Assembly: GCF_014644295.1 (NCBI RefSeq)
Contig: NZ_BMKK01000001.1
Span: 434,001-498,000, forward strand
DNA length: 64,000 bases
Origin: Emticicia aquatilis
Lineage (GTDB): Bacteria > Bacteroidota > Bacteroidia > Cytophagales > Spirosomataceae
Direction: 5' to 3'
The notes below the pieces were generated by a model. It did not search any database. It saw only the letters and a list, made by a program, of their open reading frames with translations, and had not been told where the DNA came from. Below, one piece after another: positions 52,989-61,931 of the stretch. The translations under genes and the position numbers were made by a program. Each line of letters starts with the position of its first letter. The stretch's first letter is position 1.

Positions 52989-53654
52989 ATGCGATACTCA
53001 CTTACTCTTTTTCTTTTCTTCGGAATCTCGCTGATTGCATCGGCTCAAAAATCAACTACTGATTTCCAGACTTGGTATGATGCTTCTGTAAAACTAAATC
53101 TGAGAAAAGGCTGGGAAGTGTCAAGTCGGTATCGCATTCGTTTCAACGAAAATGCGAGTAATTATCGTGGGTCGTATTTATTTTTAGAAGGCGAAAAAAA
53201 ACTAAACAAATACTTTAAAATTTTAGCCAACTATCGCCTTGCATTGGTAGAAGGCAATAATTATCACCGTTTCTTGATTGGTACAAATGCTCAGTTTAAG
53301 GTAAACGACTTTACGTTTTTTACTCGCCCAATGGTACAGTACCAAAAACAATACTTTGTCAATGATGAAAGCACCCTCAACGATAGCGATAGTTATCTTC
53401 GTTTACGCACGGGGCTTAAATACAAAATCAATAAACACTGGGACACCTACGCTTATGCCGAGCCTTTTCTAAAAATCAAACAAGGCGAAAGTCTATTTAC
53501 GTCTTTTTGGCAAAATTCGCTTGGTCTAAGATATGAGTACAGTAAAAACAAATACGCAACTTTGTATTATATTTGGCAACCCGAAGTAAATAAAAAATAC
53601 CCCGATACCAATCAAATAGTAGGTATAAGCTTCGAGTTTGAAATAAAGCCTTGA
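52989..53654 (+). CDS. DUF2490 family outer-membrane-type protein (copy 2)
   Basis: 221 aa. Signal peptide about 1-19 (...LIASAQ). Shares FNENASNYRGSYLFLEGEKK and YYIWQPEVNKKYPDTN with copy 1, a clear tandem duplication. 11 bases after copy 1 and 11 before the DinB gene. Confidence 0.85.
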   Translation: MRYSLTLFLFFGISLIASAQKSTTDFQTWYDASVKLNLRKGWEVSSRYRIRFNENASNYRGSYLFLEGEKKLNKYFKILANYRLALVEGNNYHRFLIGTNAQFKVNDFTFFTRPMVQYQKQYFVNDESTLNDSDSYLRLRTGLKYKINKHWDTYAYAEPFLKIKQGESLFTSFWQNSLGLRYEYSKNKYATLYYIWQPEVNKKYPDTNQIVGISFEFEIKP

Positions 53655-53665
53655 TAATCAAAGAC

Positions 53666-54178
53666 ATGTCGAAACCACTTGAAGTATGGTTGCGTGGGCC
53701 ACTGCCCGATGTACCTCCTCTCCTACAACCCATTGCTCACGCACTTTTGCAAGCTCAAGAAGAATTGCACGAATATCTAAACGATTTTCCCGATTCTTTA
53801 CTTTGGCAACGCCCAGCAGGTGTGGCTTCGGTAGCTTTTCATTTGCAGCATCTAACGGGTGTACTCGACCGCATCTTTACGTATGCTCGTGGAGAATCAT
53901 TGTCCGAAACTCAGATGCAAGCCCTAAAAGCCGAAGGAATAGAAGATTCTGAGTTAAAAGTTCAGCAACTCATAGAGGCCTTCGACCAACAAGTGGAAAT
54001 GGCCATTAATCAACTGAAAAGTACCGATGAAGCTACTTTAACCGAAGTCAGAGGCGTTGGGAGAGCAAAAATTCCTTCGACTGTGATTGGGTTACTTTTT
54101 CATGCAGCCGAACACACAACGAGGCATCTGGGGCAACTTTTGGTTACTTCAAAAGTTGTAAGGCAGACAATTGATTAA
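53666..54178 (+). CDS. DinB family protein
   Basis: 170 aa from the ATG at 53666 (MSKPLEVWLRG); a TTG 15 bases upstream is possible. Four-helix DinB fold with the metal-binding His triad candidates in AFHLQHLTGVLDR and LLFHAAEHTTRHLGQL. DinB proteins are putative metal-dependent hydrolases or thiol transferases; the substrate is unknown. The 3' end overlaps the convergent gene at 54144 by 35 bases. Confidence 0.85.
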   Translation: MSKPLEVWLRGPLPDVPPLLQPIAHALLQAQEELHEYLNDFPDSLLWQRPAGVASVAFHLQHLTGVLDRIFTYARGESLSETQMQALKAEGIEDSELKVQQLIEAFDQQVEMAINQLKSTDEATLTEVRGVGRAKIPSTVIGLLFHAAEHTTRHLGQLLVTSKVVRQTID

Positions 54179-54524
54179 TAAGCTTAACGGCACTTTGTTT
54201 ATCGCCCAAAAGTAGTTTTTCATGAATTTTCCGAATGGCTATTTTTGTTTTTTTTGAGCCAACCAAATCCTCCAAAGCGTTTTCGGTGGCATATAAACTT
54301 CCGTTTATTTCAACCATATCGGCATCCATCAGCACAGCAGCACGCAGTTTGCTAATATTAGATTCTACCACCACATTTTTATTTTGTTCGGGCGAGTTCT
54401 CAACCAAAAACTTTTCGCCTTTAGGCATACCACTAAAGGCATAATAGCAGATTATCAACATAAAAATTGCTAAAGTAAGCAGGTTTTGAAAATGATTTTG
54501 GCGAGACGGAAACGTTGTTTGCAT
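54144..54524 (-). CDS. Hypothetical single-TM protein
   Basis: 126 aa from the ATG at 54524. One membrane helix (about 15-33, LLTLAIFMLIICYYAF), then a soluble part with helical regions (NALEDLVGSKKTKIAIRKIH). No recognised family. Its 3' end overlaps the DinB gene end, an unusual tail-to-tail overlap. Confidence 0.6.
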   Translation of the reverse strand: MQTTFPSRQNHFQNLLTLAIFMLIICYYAFSGMPKGEKFLVENSPEQNKNVVVESNISKLRAAVLMDADMVEINGSLYATENALEDLVGSKKTKIAIRKIHEKLLLGDKQSAVKLINQLSALQLLK

Positions 54525-54708
54525 CAACTTTGTTTTTATTACAAAATAAGCGTGCAGATGTTAGGAAGAGTTTATCGGAATATTAAGAAAAGGTAAAGTT
54601 TATAAATTCATAAAATAGAACCTTTATTTACGATTTCTTAACATTGGCACAATTTTTAGTTCATAGTATAGTACGACCTTTGTGTCAGTAAATTTTAAAA
54701 CAAAGTAA

Positions 54709-54894
54709 ATGATTAAGAGTAAATTCAGATTAAACCAAACTCACTGGAAATACACAGTGAGAACCACAAACGGACTCAGCGAAGAGCGTTTGTATGAAGA
54801 CACCGACGAAGATTTGTACGGTGATGCCTTCGAGGGCGATGATTTTGATGAGGTTTTCGATAATTCTATCGAGAATTTCTCAATTGCCGCCTAA
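54709..54894 (+). CDS. Small acidic hypothetical protein
   Basis: 61 aa: a basic N-terminal half (IKSKFRLNQTHWKYTVRTT) and a strongly acidic C-terminal half (YEDTDEDLYGDAFEGDDFDE). No signal, no Cys. It stands alone with about 180 and 210 bases free on either side. The ordered charge split and isolated position argue for a real small gene, but no family is recognised. Confidence 0.6.
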   Translation: MIKSKFRLNQTHWKYTVRTTNGLSEERLYEDTDEDLYGDAFEGDDFDEVFDNSIENFSIAA

Positions 54895-55072
54895 TTTTTA
54901 GTACGATTTATAAGATTTAAAGATAGACGTAATATAAGAAATAAAGGTTTTTAGAATTATTTGTCTATCATCTTAAAGATTCATCATATAGTTTTGTTTA
55001 GGTTAGTAATCAAAGAATTAGCAGGGAGATTTTCACTCTGCTTTATTTTGTTTCCAACCAACATCAAAAACA

Positions 55073-55102
55073 GAAGCCCTTCGATTTAGGTCGAAGGGCT
55101 TC
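55073..55102 (-). terminator. Hairpin terminator beside the small helical gene
   Basis: Perfect 12-bp stem (55073-55084 with 55091-55102), 6-nt loop, immediately downstream of the minus-strand gene ending at 55108. Confidence 0.8.
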
Positions 55103-55107
55103 ACTAT

Positions 55108-55317
55108 TTAAACACTTACTGTTACTTGGGTTTTACGAAATGTTCGATTAAGAATTCCTCGGTAGATACTTCCGAAACGCTCGTAGCACCATTTCCTTAG
55201 TTCTCGAATTTCCTTGAAGGATAATAGTTTAAGGCCTTTTTTTAATTCTTTTTCAAACAGTTCTCTCTCGAAACTGACTTTTTCTAAAATCAGTTTTACA
55301 TACTCAATCATCTTCAT
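55108..55317 (-). CDS. Small helical protein
   Basis: 69 aa from the ATG at 55317 (MKMIEYVKLILEKVSFEREL); in-frame upstream residues look like non-coding DNA. Mostly one or two helices (FEKELKKGLKLLSFKEIREL) with a Cys in RKWCYERFG. I have seen similar small proteins in Bacteroidota, without known function. It has its own terminator, supporting expression. Confidence 0.7.
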   Translation of the reverse strand: MKMIEYVKLILEKVSFERELFEKELKKGLKLLSFKEIRELRKWCYERFGSIYRGILNRTFRKTQVTVSV

Positions 55318-55463
55318 AGAACATCTACTTTTTATAATGAACTGATGGGTTATAGAGGAAATGTTATGTAAATTTAAAAACAAATTATTGTATTATCCAA
55401 AGATTTTACAGGATATTTGTTAGCAATCTCATTTCGACTCTCAACCTGTTTTGGCTATTTAGT

Positions 55464-56684
55464 CTATAACGCCAAAAGTAGCTCGTCTATTTCTTGAGTA
55501 GTATTAAAAAATGATAAAATTTTCAAGAGAACTGCCTCCATAACTGCATCGGGGCAAGACGCTCCACAAGTAAGCATAATGGTAGTTTTTTCCTTTTCCG
55601 ATAGAAAATCGCCTATAATTTCTTGCTTTTTATGCAAATCGTAGCGTTTTATTAGATTTTTATCTAAAATACTCTCATGCGATTTAATAAAAAACGTAGG
55701 AAGTTTTTCTTCGCAAAGTTCAACCAAATGCGATGTATTCGAGCTGTTATATCCACCCACAACTACCGCCAAATCGGCTTCATTTTCTAACAAAGCGTAG
55801 GTTGCTTCTTGATTATCGTTGGTTGCGTAGCAAAGTGTGTCACGAGTATTGGCAAAATAACGTTCTACTTCGGCAGGTTGGGCGTTATGATGCTCAGTTA
55901 TTACCTTTTTTAGGTAGTCGGCAATACCTTGCGTATCTGATGCCAACATTGTGGTTTGGTTCACCACTCCGATTCGTTCTAAATCTCGTTCGGGGTCAAA
56001 ACCTTCCGAATATTGTCCTGCAAAATCTGCGTAGAATTGCCCTTTTGGAAGTTCACGAGTAATATATTTGGCCAAACGCTCCGCTTCTTTGATGTCGTTT
56101 ACAACTACGGTTGGAGCATTTTGCTTACTGTGCGAAAAAGTCGCACGGGTTTCTTCGTGGTTAGGTTTCCCGTGTACCACAATGCTGTATCCACGCTCAC
56201 CGATTTGTCCAGCACGATTCCAAACTTTCTCAACAAATGGGCAAGTCGTATCGTATTTATAGGGGTCTATTCCGAGCGACGAAAGTTGCTGTTGAATCTC
56301 AATGGTTGTTCCGAAAGCTGGCACAACAACGGCATCTTCGGGCTTCAACTCTTGCCAGTCGATTAATTGATTTCCCTTCGTATCCATCAAAAACTGCACT
56401 CCTTGCGATAGCAAATCGGCATTTACATCAGGATTGTGAATCATTTCGCTCAAGAAAAAGATTCGCTTATCGGGGTTTTCAGCAATGGTTTTGTAGGCAA
56501 TCTCAACGGCATTTTCTACCCCATAACAAAAGCCAAAATGTCTGGCAATCAGAAACTTAACCGAGCCAAAATCAAGTATAGTTGGTGTAAAATCTTTTTT
56601 GAGTTTATCTTTACTTCGGCGAGCTTCCTTGATTTTACCGATGATATTGCTCTTATAAATTTCTGGAATGACAAATGATTTCAT
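55464..56684 (-). CDS. ispH: 4-hydroxy-3-methylbut-2-enyl diphosphate reductase
   Basis: 406 aa from the ATG at 56684, the long bacterial form. Iron-sulfur cysteines: ARHFGFCYGVENAVE, YDTTCPFVEKVW, MLTCGASCPDAVMEAV. Substrate-site motifs VHGKPNHEETRATFSHSK and YNSSNTSHLVELC are present. IspH makes IPP and DMAPP at the end of the MEP isoprenoid pathway. Monocistronic; divergent from the Wzi/RemB-like gene. Confidence 0.97.
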   Translation of the reverse strand: MKSFVIPEIYKSNIIGKIKEARRSKDKLKKDFTPTILDFGSVKFLIARHFGFCYGVENAVEIAYKTIAENPDKRIFFLSEMIHNPDVNADLLSQGVQFLMDTKGNQLIDWQELKPEDAVVVPAFGTTIEIQQQLSSLGIDPYKYDTTCPFVEKVWNRAGQIGERGYSIVVHGKPNHEETRATFSHSKQNAPTVVVNDIKEAERLAKYITRELPKGQFYADFAGQYSEGFDPERDLERIGVVNQTTMLASDTQGIADYLKKVITEHHNAQPAEVERYFANTRDTLCYATNDNQEATYALLENEADLAVVVGGYNSSNTSHLVELCEEKLPTFFIKSHESILDKNLIKRYDLHKKQEIIGDFLSEKEKTTIMLTCGASCPDAVMEAVLLKILSFFNTTQEIDELLLAL

Positions 56685-56845
56685 ATTTATTGAAGCTAAA
56701 AGCTGATAGCCGAAGCCAATCACTAATTTATTTACAAATCTAACAGATGATTTACATATAATGAGGAATTATCTGTATTTTCGCACAACTTAACACTTAT
56801 CAGAAAACAGTAAAAAACTGCTTCTACCAAAAATAACATATTTTA

Positions 56846-58600
56846 ATGGGATTGTGTTTGCTAAAATATTTTAAAATTTCGACTGGCTACAAGCATACTA
56901 CACTCCTATTTAGGAAATTTAGTATTTTATTTGTTCTGTCTATCATCAATTCTCTTAGTGGCCTATCGCAAAGTAACTTTGCCCCCCTAAACGAAGAGTA
57001 TTCAAACCTAATCGAACGTTATGAGATAAAAAGTGGTAGTTTGTTAAATCTTCATTCCAACATAAAACCAGTCAGAAGAAAAGATTTAGTGAAATTATCT
57101 ACTGAGTTAGAAACTGATGAAAAGGTTAAACTTTCTAAAACTGACCGTTTCAATTTAGAATATCTACAAAACGATAGTTGGGAGTGGCTCGATGATACCA
57201 AACTTCCACAAAGTGATTCTAAAAAAGCGATATGGAAACATCTGTTCAGAAAAAAATCTGATTTGTATAGTATTCAAAACAAAGATTTAGATTTTCATAT
57301 AAGTCCGATATTCCAGTTTTCGTTTGCCAATGACAATCAGGCTAAAGAAACGCCTTATATCAATACTCGTGGCATTGAAATTCGTGGTACATTGAATAAA
57401 AAACTTGGTTTTTATTCGATGTTGACAGAAAACCAGATGCTTTATCCCGAATATGTAAGAGAATATGGGCGTCAGTACAATGCGAATCCTTATGAGGGTT
57501 TTACCAAAATTCCGAATGCCGATTCGAGCAAGTATTTAGCCGATTTCTTTTCAGCAAGAGGGTACATTACGTTTCAAGCTCTGAAAAGCGTCCAAATACA
57601 GTTTGGTCATGACAAAAACTTCATTGGTTCGGGTATTCGTTCAATGATTTTATCTGATTTTTCGGCTCCCTATCTTCATCTGAAAGTGCTAACAAACATC
57701 GGGCGTTTTCAATACATGAATTTGTTTGCCCAGATGATAAACAAACAAATTCCAGTGGCAGTTGATGGCACTGAACAGCTCCCGCCTAAATATTTTTCAT
57801 TGCATCATCTAAGCATTAATCTTAGCCGCAATCTGAATATTGGATTCTTTGAAAGTATCGTTTTTGGGAAACGTCAAGTAGGTTTTGATGTCAATTACCT
57901 CAACCCCGTAATATTTCTACGTTTTGTAGAAGGACACCTCGGCAGTGTTGATAATTCGATTGCTGGAGCAAATTTCAAGTATAATTTCAAACGCCACTTC
58001 TCACTTTATGGGCAATTTGTGCTTGATGAATTTAATATCAAGTATTTCAAGAAAGATGGCTGGTGGGCAAAAAAATACTCCGCCCAAATCGGCACACGAT
58101 ACGTAGATGTATTTGGTATAAAAAACCTTGATTTTCAGGCAGAGTATAATTTAGTGCGACCGTACATGTACAGCCATAATTCGACATACAGCAATTATGT
58201 CAATTATAATCTCCCACTGGCACATCCACTGGGAGCAAACTTTAAAGAACTTTTATTAGTGGGGCGTTATCAGCCTATGGGTCGTTTATCTATGAATTTT
58301 ACGGCTATGATTGCCCAACAAGGAAAAGACTCAAACATAATAAATTGGGGCGGTGATATTCTAAGAAATTATAACTTTGCTCGTCCTTCTGACTACGGTA
58401 ACGAAATTGGGCAAGGCCGAAGAGCCAATACGAAATTTTATCAAATGAGTGTATCATATATGTTGGCTCATAATTTATTTGCAGATTTGAAAGTTCAGAG
58501 CCGAAACACCAACTTATCGGGCGATGCCGATGATAAGAAAAATACGATTTTTTCGTTGGGTCTCCGCTGGAATACAAGCCAACGACAGTTTTTGTTTTGA
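56846..58600 (+). CDS. Wzi/RemB-like outer-membrane protein
   Basis: 584 aa. N-terminal hydrophobic segment (about 25-42, ...SGLSQ) acts as a signal peptide, although the first 20 residues are an odd extension and the true start may be later. The remainder is barrel-type beta sequence (HISPIFQFSFANDN, IQFGHDKNFIGSGIRSMIL, QFVLDEFNIKYF), matching the capsule-assembly Wzi/gliding-associated RemB family pattern. Probably an outer-membrane protein for polysaccharide or adhesin handling; which of the two is not clear. Confidence 0.75.
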   Translation: MGLCLLKYFKISTGYKHTTLLFRKFSILFVLSIINSLSGLSQSNFAPLNEEYSNLIERYEIKSGSLLNLHSNIKPVRRKDLVKLSTELETDEKVKLSKTDRFNLEYLQNDSWEWLDDTKLPQSDSKKAIWKHLFRKKSDLYSIQNKDLDFHISPIFQFSFANDNQAKETPYINTRGIEIRGTLNKKLGFYSMLTENQMLYPEYVREYGRQYNANPYEGFTKIPNADSSKYLADFFSARGYITFQALKSVQIQFGHDKNFIGSGIRSMILSDFSAPYLHLKVLTNIGRFQYMNLFAQMINKQIPVAVDGTEQLPPKYFSLHHLSINLSRNLNIGFFESIVFGKRQVGFDVNYLNPVIFLRFVEGHLGSVDNSIAGANFKYNFKRHFSLYGQFVLDEFNIKYFKKDGWWAKKYSAQIGTRYVDVFGIKNLDFQAEYNLVRPYMYSHNSTYSNYVNYNLPLAHPLGANFKELLLVGRYQPMGRLSMNFTAMIAQQGKDSNIINWGGDILRNYNFARPSDYGNEIGQGRRANTKFYQMSVSYMLAHNLFADLKVQSRNTNLSGDADDKKNTIFSLGLRWNTSQRQFLF

Positions 58601-58676
58601 TTTTCACAAATATAGTTTACGATAATTTTTCGCAATTTGCCGTTGTTCATTATCAATTATACATTTTACATTAATC

Positions 58677-59321
58677 ATGTTTGTCTTAACCGAAAACAAC
58701 TCCTTAGCCAACCACTTCCTTTCTGAATTGAGAGACGAACAAACACAAAAAGATTCGATGCGATTCCGTCGAAACTTAGAGCGTTTGGGGGAAATTTTTG
58801 CCTACGAAATCTCAAAAACACTTAGTTTTCAGAAACAAGAAGTAAATACTCAGCTCGGCATCAAAAACACCTACCATATTTCGCAAGATGTGGTTTTGGT
58901 AACGATTCTTCGGGCGGGTTTACCATTGCATCAAGGGCTGCTTAATTACTTCGATAAAGCAGAAAATGCTTTCATTGGGGCATACAGAGGCAAACATGAC
59001 GAAAAAGAGGCTTTTGAGATAGAAATGGATTATATTACAAGTCCAGATATACACGGTAAAGTATTGATAATAAGCGACCCTATGTTGGCTACTGGAAAAT
59101 CAATCGAAAAGGCCTATCATGCTATGCTTCGTTATGGAATTCCTGCCAAAACACATATCGTTTCGGCCATTGCGAGCCAACGTGGAGTCAGATTTATTCA
59201 GGCACGCCTACCACAATGCCGCCTGTGGGTTGGAGATATTGATACCGAAATGAACTCAAAATCATACATCGTACCAGGCTTAGGCGATGCAGGAGATTTA
59301 GCTTTTGGAGGGAAGGTGTAG
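58677..59321 (+). CDS. upp: Uracil phosphoribosyltransferase
   Basis: 214 aa. Motifs of the UPRTase family: VVLVTILRAGLPLHQGLL, LIISDPMLATGKSIEKA (PRPP-binding loop) and the uracil-binding YIVPGLGDAGDLAFGG near the C-terminus. Salvages uracil to UMP. A 15-bp tandem repeat array begins five bases after the stop. Confidence 0.96.
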   Translation: MFVLTENNSLANHFLSELRDEQTQKDSMRFRRNLERLGEIFAYEISKTLSFQKQEVNTQLGIKNTYHISQDVVLVTILRAGLPLHQGLLNYFDKAENAFIGAYRGKHDEKEAFEIEMDYITSPDIHGKVLIISDPMLATGKSIEKAYHAMLRYGIPAKTHIVSAIASQRGVRFIQARLPQCRLWVGDIDTEMNSKSYIVPGLGDAGDLAFGGKV

Positions 59322-59325
59322 ATAC

Positions 59326-59400
59326 TTGGTTACTGGGGAATTGGTTATTAGGAAATTAGTTACTGGTGAACTGGTTATTTGTAAACTCGTTACTGGTAAA
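59326..59400 (+). repeat. Tandem 15-bp repeat array (5 units) with inverted copies following
   Basis: Five exact-length units: 59326, 59341, 59356, 59371 and 59386, each like TTGGTTACTGGTGAA with one to four changes. On the plus strand the array would read LVTGE/LVIRK repeats if translated. At about 59405-59453 the same sequence appears inverted (TTCACCAATAACAAATAACC), so a large hairpin can form. Lies between upp and DUF4230 (minus strand), covering the only free DNA there. Confidence 0.85.
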
Positions 59401-59454
59401 AAAATTCACCAATAACAAATAACCAGTAACCAATTCACTAATAACAAATAACCA

Positions 59455-60063
59455 CTACTTCAACCGCTCCAAAGTTGCTTTCATACGGTATTGAAGTACT
59501 ACTTTTTTGCCTGATATATTTTCGAGTAAAGGCTTCAATACCAATTCAGCGTTTTTCTTGGTTTGTTCCAGAATCCCCATATCAAGTGCCGATTGTTTGA
59601 TTTTTGCTTCTGCACGAGTATATGCTTCGTTCATCAACGATTGTTCATTCATGAAAGCATATTCAGTATCATAAATCTTCGATTTACTGTGGTCGATTCG
59701 ATAGCTACAAAGTTCGGGGTCAGGCAGATGCACAATGAGCGTATCATCTTTAGTAGTAATATCATCGGCTTTTATTTTGGTCAAATCTAAGCAGCCAATG
59801 GCCTCACCTTGCACAATCAAAATGGCTTTCGGATTCGGCAAATAATCACGCACCAGTTCTTGTTCTACTACATCTCTGAAAGCAAAATTAGATAATTCGA
59901 GTTTCCCGAGTACTGTCATTTCTTTCAATACCATATTGTGGGTTGTTTGAATATCTTTGATAGCAAATGGACTAAAGTTTTTGAATTTCTCCCACAAAAA
60001 AATAGTTAGCACTATTGTTGCCAATACTACCACTATTTGAAAATACCTCCTAAATAAGCCCAT
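59455..60063 (-). CDS. DUF4230 family protein
   Basis: 202 aa with one N-terminal membrane helix (about 8-24), then a soluble part with TTHNMVLKEMTVLGKLELSN and ALDMGILEQTKKNAELVLKP, typical of DUF4230. Function unknown; probably membrane-anchored in the periplasm. Its stop abuts the inverted repeat array at 59405-59453. Confidence 0.85.
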   Translation of the reverse strand: MGLFRRYFQIVVVLATIVLTIFLWEKFKNFSPFAIKDIQTTHNMVLKEMTVLGKLELSNFAFRDVVEQELVRDYLPNPKAILIVQGEAIGCLDLTKIKADDITTKDDTLIVHLPDPELCSYRIDHSKSKIYDTEYAFMNEQSLMNEAYTRAEAKIKQSALDMGILEQTKKNAELVLKPLLENISGKKVVLQYRMKATLERLK

Positions 60064-60222
60064 GATTCCTTAATTTTATATAAACTCGCTCTGCCGCAAA
60101 ATTACTACACATAATAAACATTTTTGGTGTAATTTTCGTATAATCATAATTAAATTATATAGTACCCTAGCTCGATTTAAGATTATAATACAATTTAATC
60201 TTAAACATTAATATGTTTTTCG

Positions 60223-60230
60223 TATCTTTG
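60223..60230 (+). promoter_or_regulatory. Candidate -7 box of glmM
   Basis: TATCTTTG fits TAnnTTTG, 33 bases upstream of the GTG. No clear -33 box is seen. Confidence 0.4.
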
Positions 60231-60263
60231 TTGGGTTAAAAGTAACCAAAAACTCTATTTACA

Positions 60264-61667
60264 GTGACGCTTATCAAATCAATTTCGGGTATTCGAGGAA
60301 CTATTGGCGGAAAAAGTGGCGATTCCTTGACCCCTTTAGATGTTGTAAAATTTACTGCTGCTTACGGTTCTTGGCTTAAAAACAAAAATTCAGAAAAACC
60401 ACTTCGTGTTGTAATTGGAAGAGATGCCCGTCTATCAGGCAAAATGGTTTCCGATTTGGTATCTGCCACACTCGTAGGAATGGGTTTTAATGTAATTGAT
60501 TTAGGCCTATCTACTACTCCTACTGTCGAAATTGCGGTTCCTCTTGAAAATGCTTTGGGCGGTATCATCCTTACAGCCAGCCATAATCCAATTCAATGGA
60601 ATGCCCTTAAATTACTCAACGATAAAGGCGAGTTTATTTCGGGTGCTGACGGAGAAGCATTATTGGCAATTGCCGAAAATGATAGTGCCGAATATGCCGA
60701 TGTAAAAAGTTTGGGTAAAGTCGAAACTAATGATTCTTATTTACAGAAACACATCGAAATGATTTTGGATTTGCCTTTGGTTGATAAAGATGCCATTGCA
60801 AAAGCAAATTTCAAGATTTGTGTTGATGCCGTAAACTCTTCGGGTGGTATTGCTGTGCCGATGCTATTAGAAGCTCTGGGCGTAAGCGAAATCAAGAAGA
60901 TTAACTGCGAACCAACGGGTATTTTTGCCCACAATCCAGAGCCATTACCAGAAAATCTGAGAGAAATTTCGGGTGAACTTCGTAAAGGAAGTTATGATTT
61001 AGGAATCGTGGTTGACCCTGATGTAGATAGATTGGCATTTATTAATGAAGATGGCGAACCATTTGGTGAAGAATATACACTCGTAGCAGTTGCAGACTAT
61101 ATCTTGCAAAATGCTCCTAATAAAGAAAGCTTAACAACTGTTTCTAACCTTTCTTCTACTTTAGCCTTAAAAGATGTCACCCTAAAAGCAGGAGGTACTT
61201 ATCACTCGGCAGCGGTTGGAGAGGTAAACGTTGTAACCAAGATGAAAGAAGTTGGTGCAATCATTGGCGGTGAAGGCAACGGAGGAATTATCTATCCTGA
61301 GTTCCACTATGGCCGTGATGCTTTAGTTGGTATTGCCCTCTTTTTGAGTCACTTAGCGAAAGTAAACAAGCCTATCGGTTTCTTGCGTAATACTTACCCA
61401 AACTATCATATTGCTAAAAAGAAAGTCGAACTTACGGCTGATTTAGATGTTGATGGCATATTAGATGAAATAAAAGTGAAATACGAACGCTATCCTATCA
61501 ATACAGAAGACGGCGTGAAGATTAACTTTGAAAAAGAATGGGTGCATTTACGTAAATCAAATACTGAACCTATCATCAGAATCTACGCTGAATCAGAATT
61601 TGAAACAACGGCCTCGAATCTCGCTGACAAAATCATTAGAGATATTAAAGAACTTATTTCTCAATAA
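60264..61667 (+). CDS. glmM: Phosphoglucosamine mutase-like phosphohexomutase
   Basis: 467 aa from a GTG start at 60264 (MTLIKSISGIRGTIGG is the conserved start in this group). Active-site serine loop TASHNPIQWN (Ser106), metal loop DPDVDRLAF (about 251-259), sugar-binding GGEGNGGIIYPEFH and phosphate-binding RKSNTEPIIRIYAES. GlmM converts glucosamine-6-P to glucosamine-1-P for UDP-GlcNAc synthesis. The longer-type sequence could also act on other hexoses. A TATCTTTG -7 box (60223-60230) precedes it and a strong terminator follows. Confidence 0.92.
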   Translation: MTLIKSISGIRGTIGGKSGDSLTPLDVVKFTAAYGSWLKNKNSEKPLRVVIGRDARLSGKMVSDLVSATLVGMGFNVIDLGLSTTPTVEIAVPLENALGGIILTASHNPIQWNALKLLNDKGEFISGADGEALLAIAENDSAEYADVKSLGKVETNDSYLQKHIEMILDLPLVDKDAIAKANFKICVDAVNSSGGIAVPMLLEALGVSEIKKINCEPTGIFAHNPEPLPENLREISGELRKGSYDLGIVVDPDVDRLAFINEDGEPFGEEYTLVAVADYILQNAPNKESLTTVSNLSSTLALKDVTLKAGGTYHSAAVGEVNVVTKMKEVGAIIGGEGNGGIIYPEFHYGRDALVGIALFLSHLAKVNKPIGFLRNTYPNYHIAKKKVELTADLDVDGILDEIKVKYERYPINTEDGVKINFEKEWVHLRKSNTEPIIRIYAESEFETTASNLADKIIRDIKELISQ

Positions 61668-61711
61668 TGACTTTTAGCTTCACATTGAGTCATCACATAT
61701 AGTTTTAGTAA

Positions 61712-61751
61712 CAAAGAGCTTAAAATTGTTTAAACAGTTTTAAGCTCTTTG
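61712..61751 (+). terminator. glmM terminator
   Basis: Perfect 14-bp stem (61712-61725 with 61738-61751), loop TTGTTTAAACAG with an inner palindrome, then T-rich DNA. Confidence 0.9.
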
Positions 61752-61931
61752 CTTTTCGCTACAATCAATCAATATTTTTTGGTTGATTCATCTGCCCTCA
61801 ATTCTCAAAGAATAAGTAAGGTATCTTCAAGTATATCAGTTTTGGCACTGAATTTGTGCATCATTTTTTTGCACAGACAATTCGCTATTTATAAATGGTT
61901 GTTTTACAATCATATCATAATTTGATTTATT

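Noticed and set aside
59326..59400. Direct repeats read as a possible CRISPR array
   Set aside because: Units are 15 bp with no unique spacers; no cas gene nearby.
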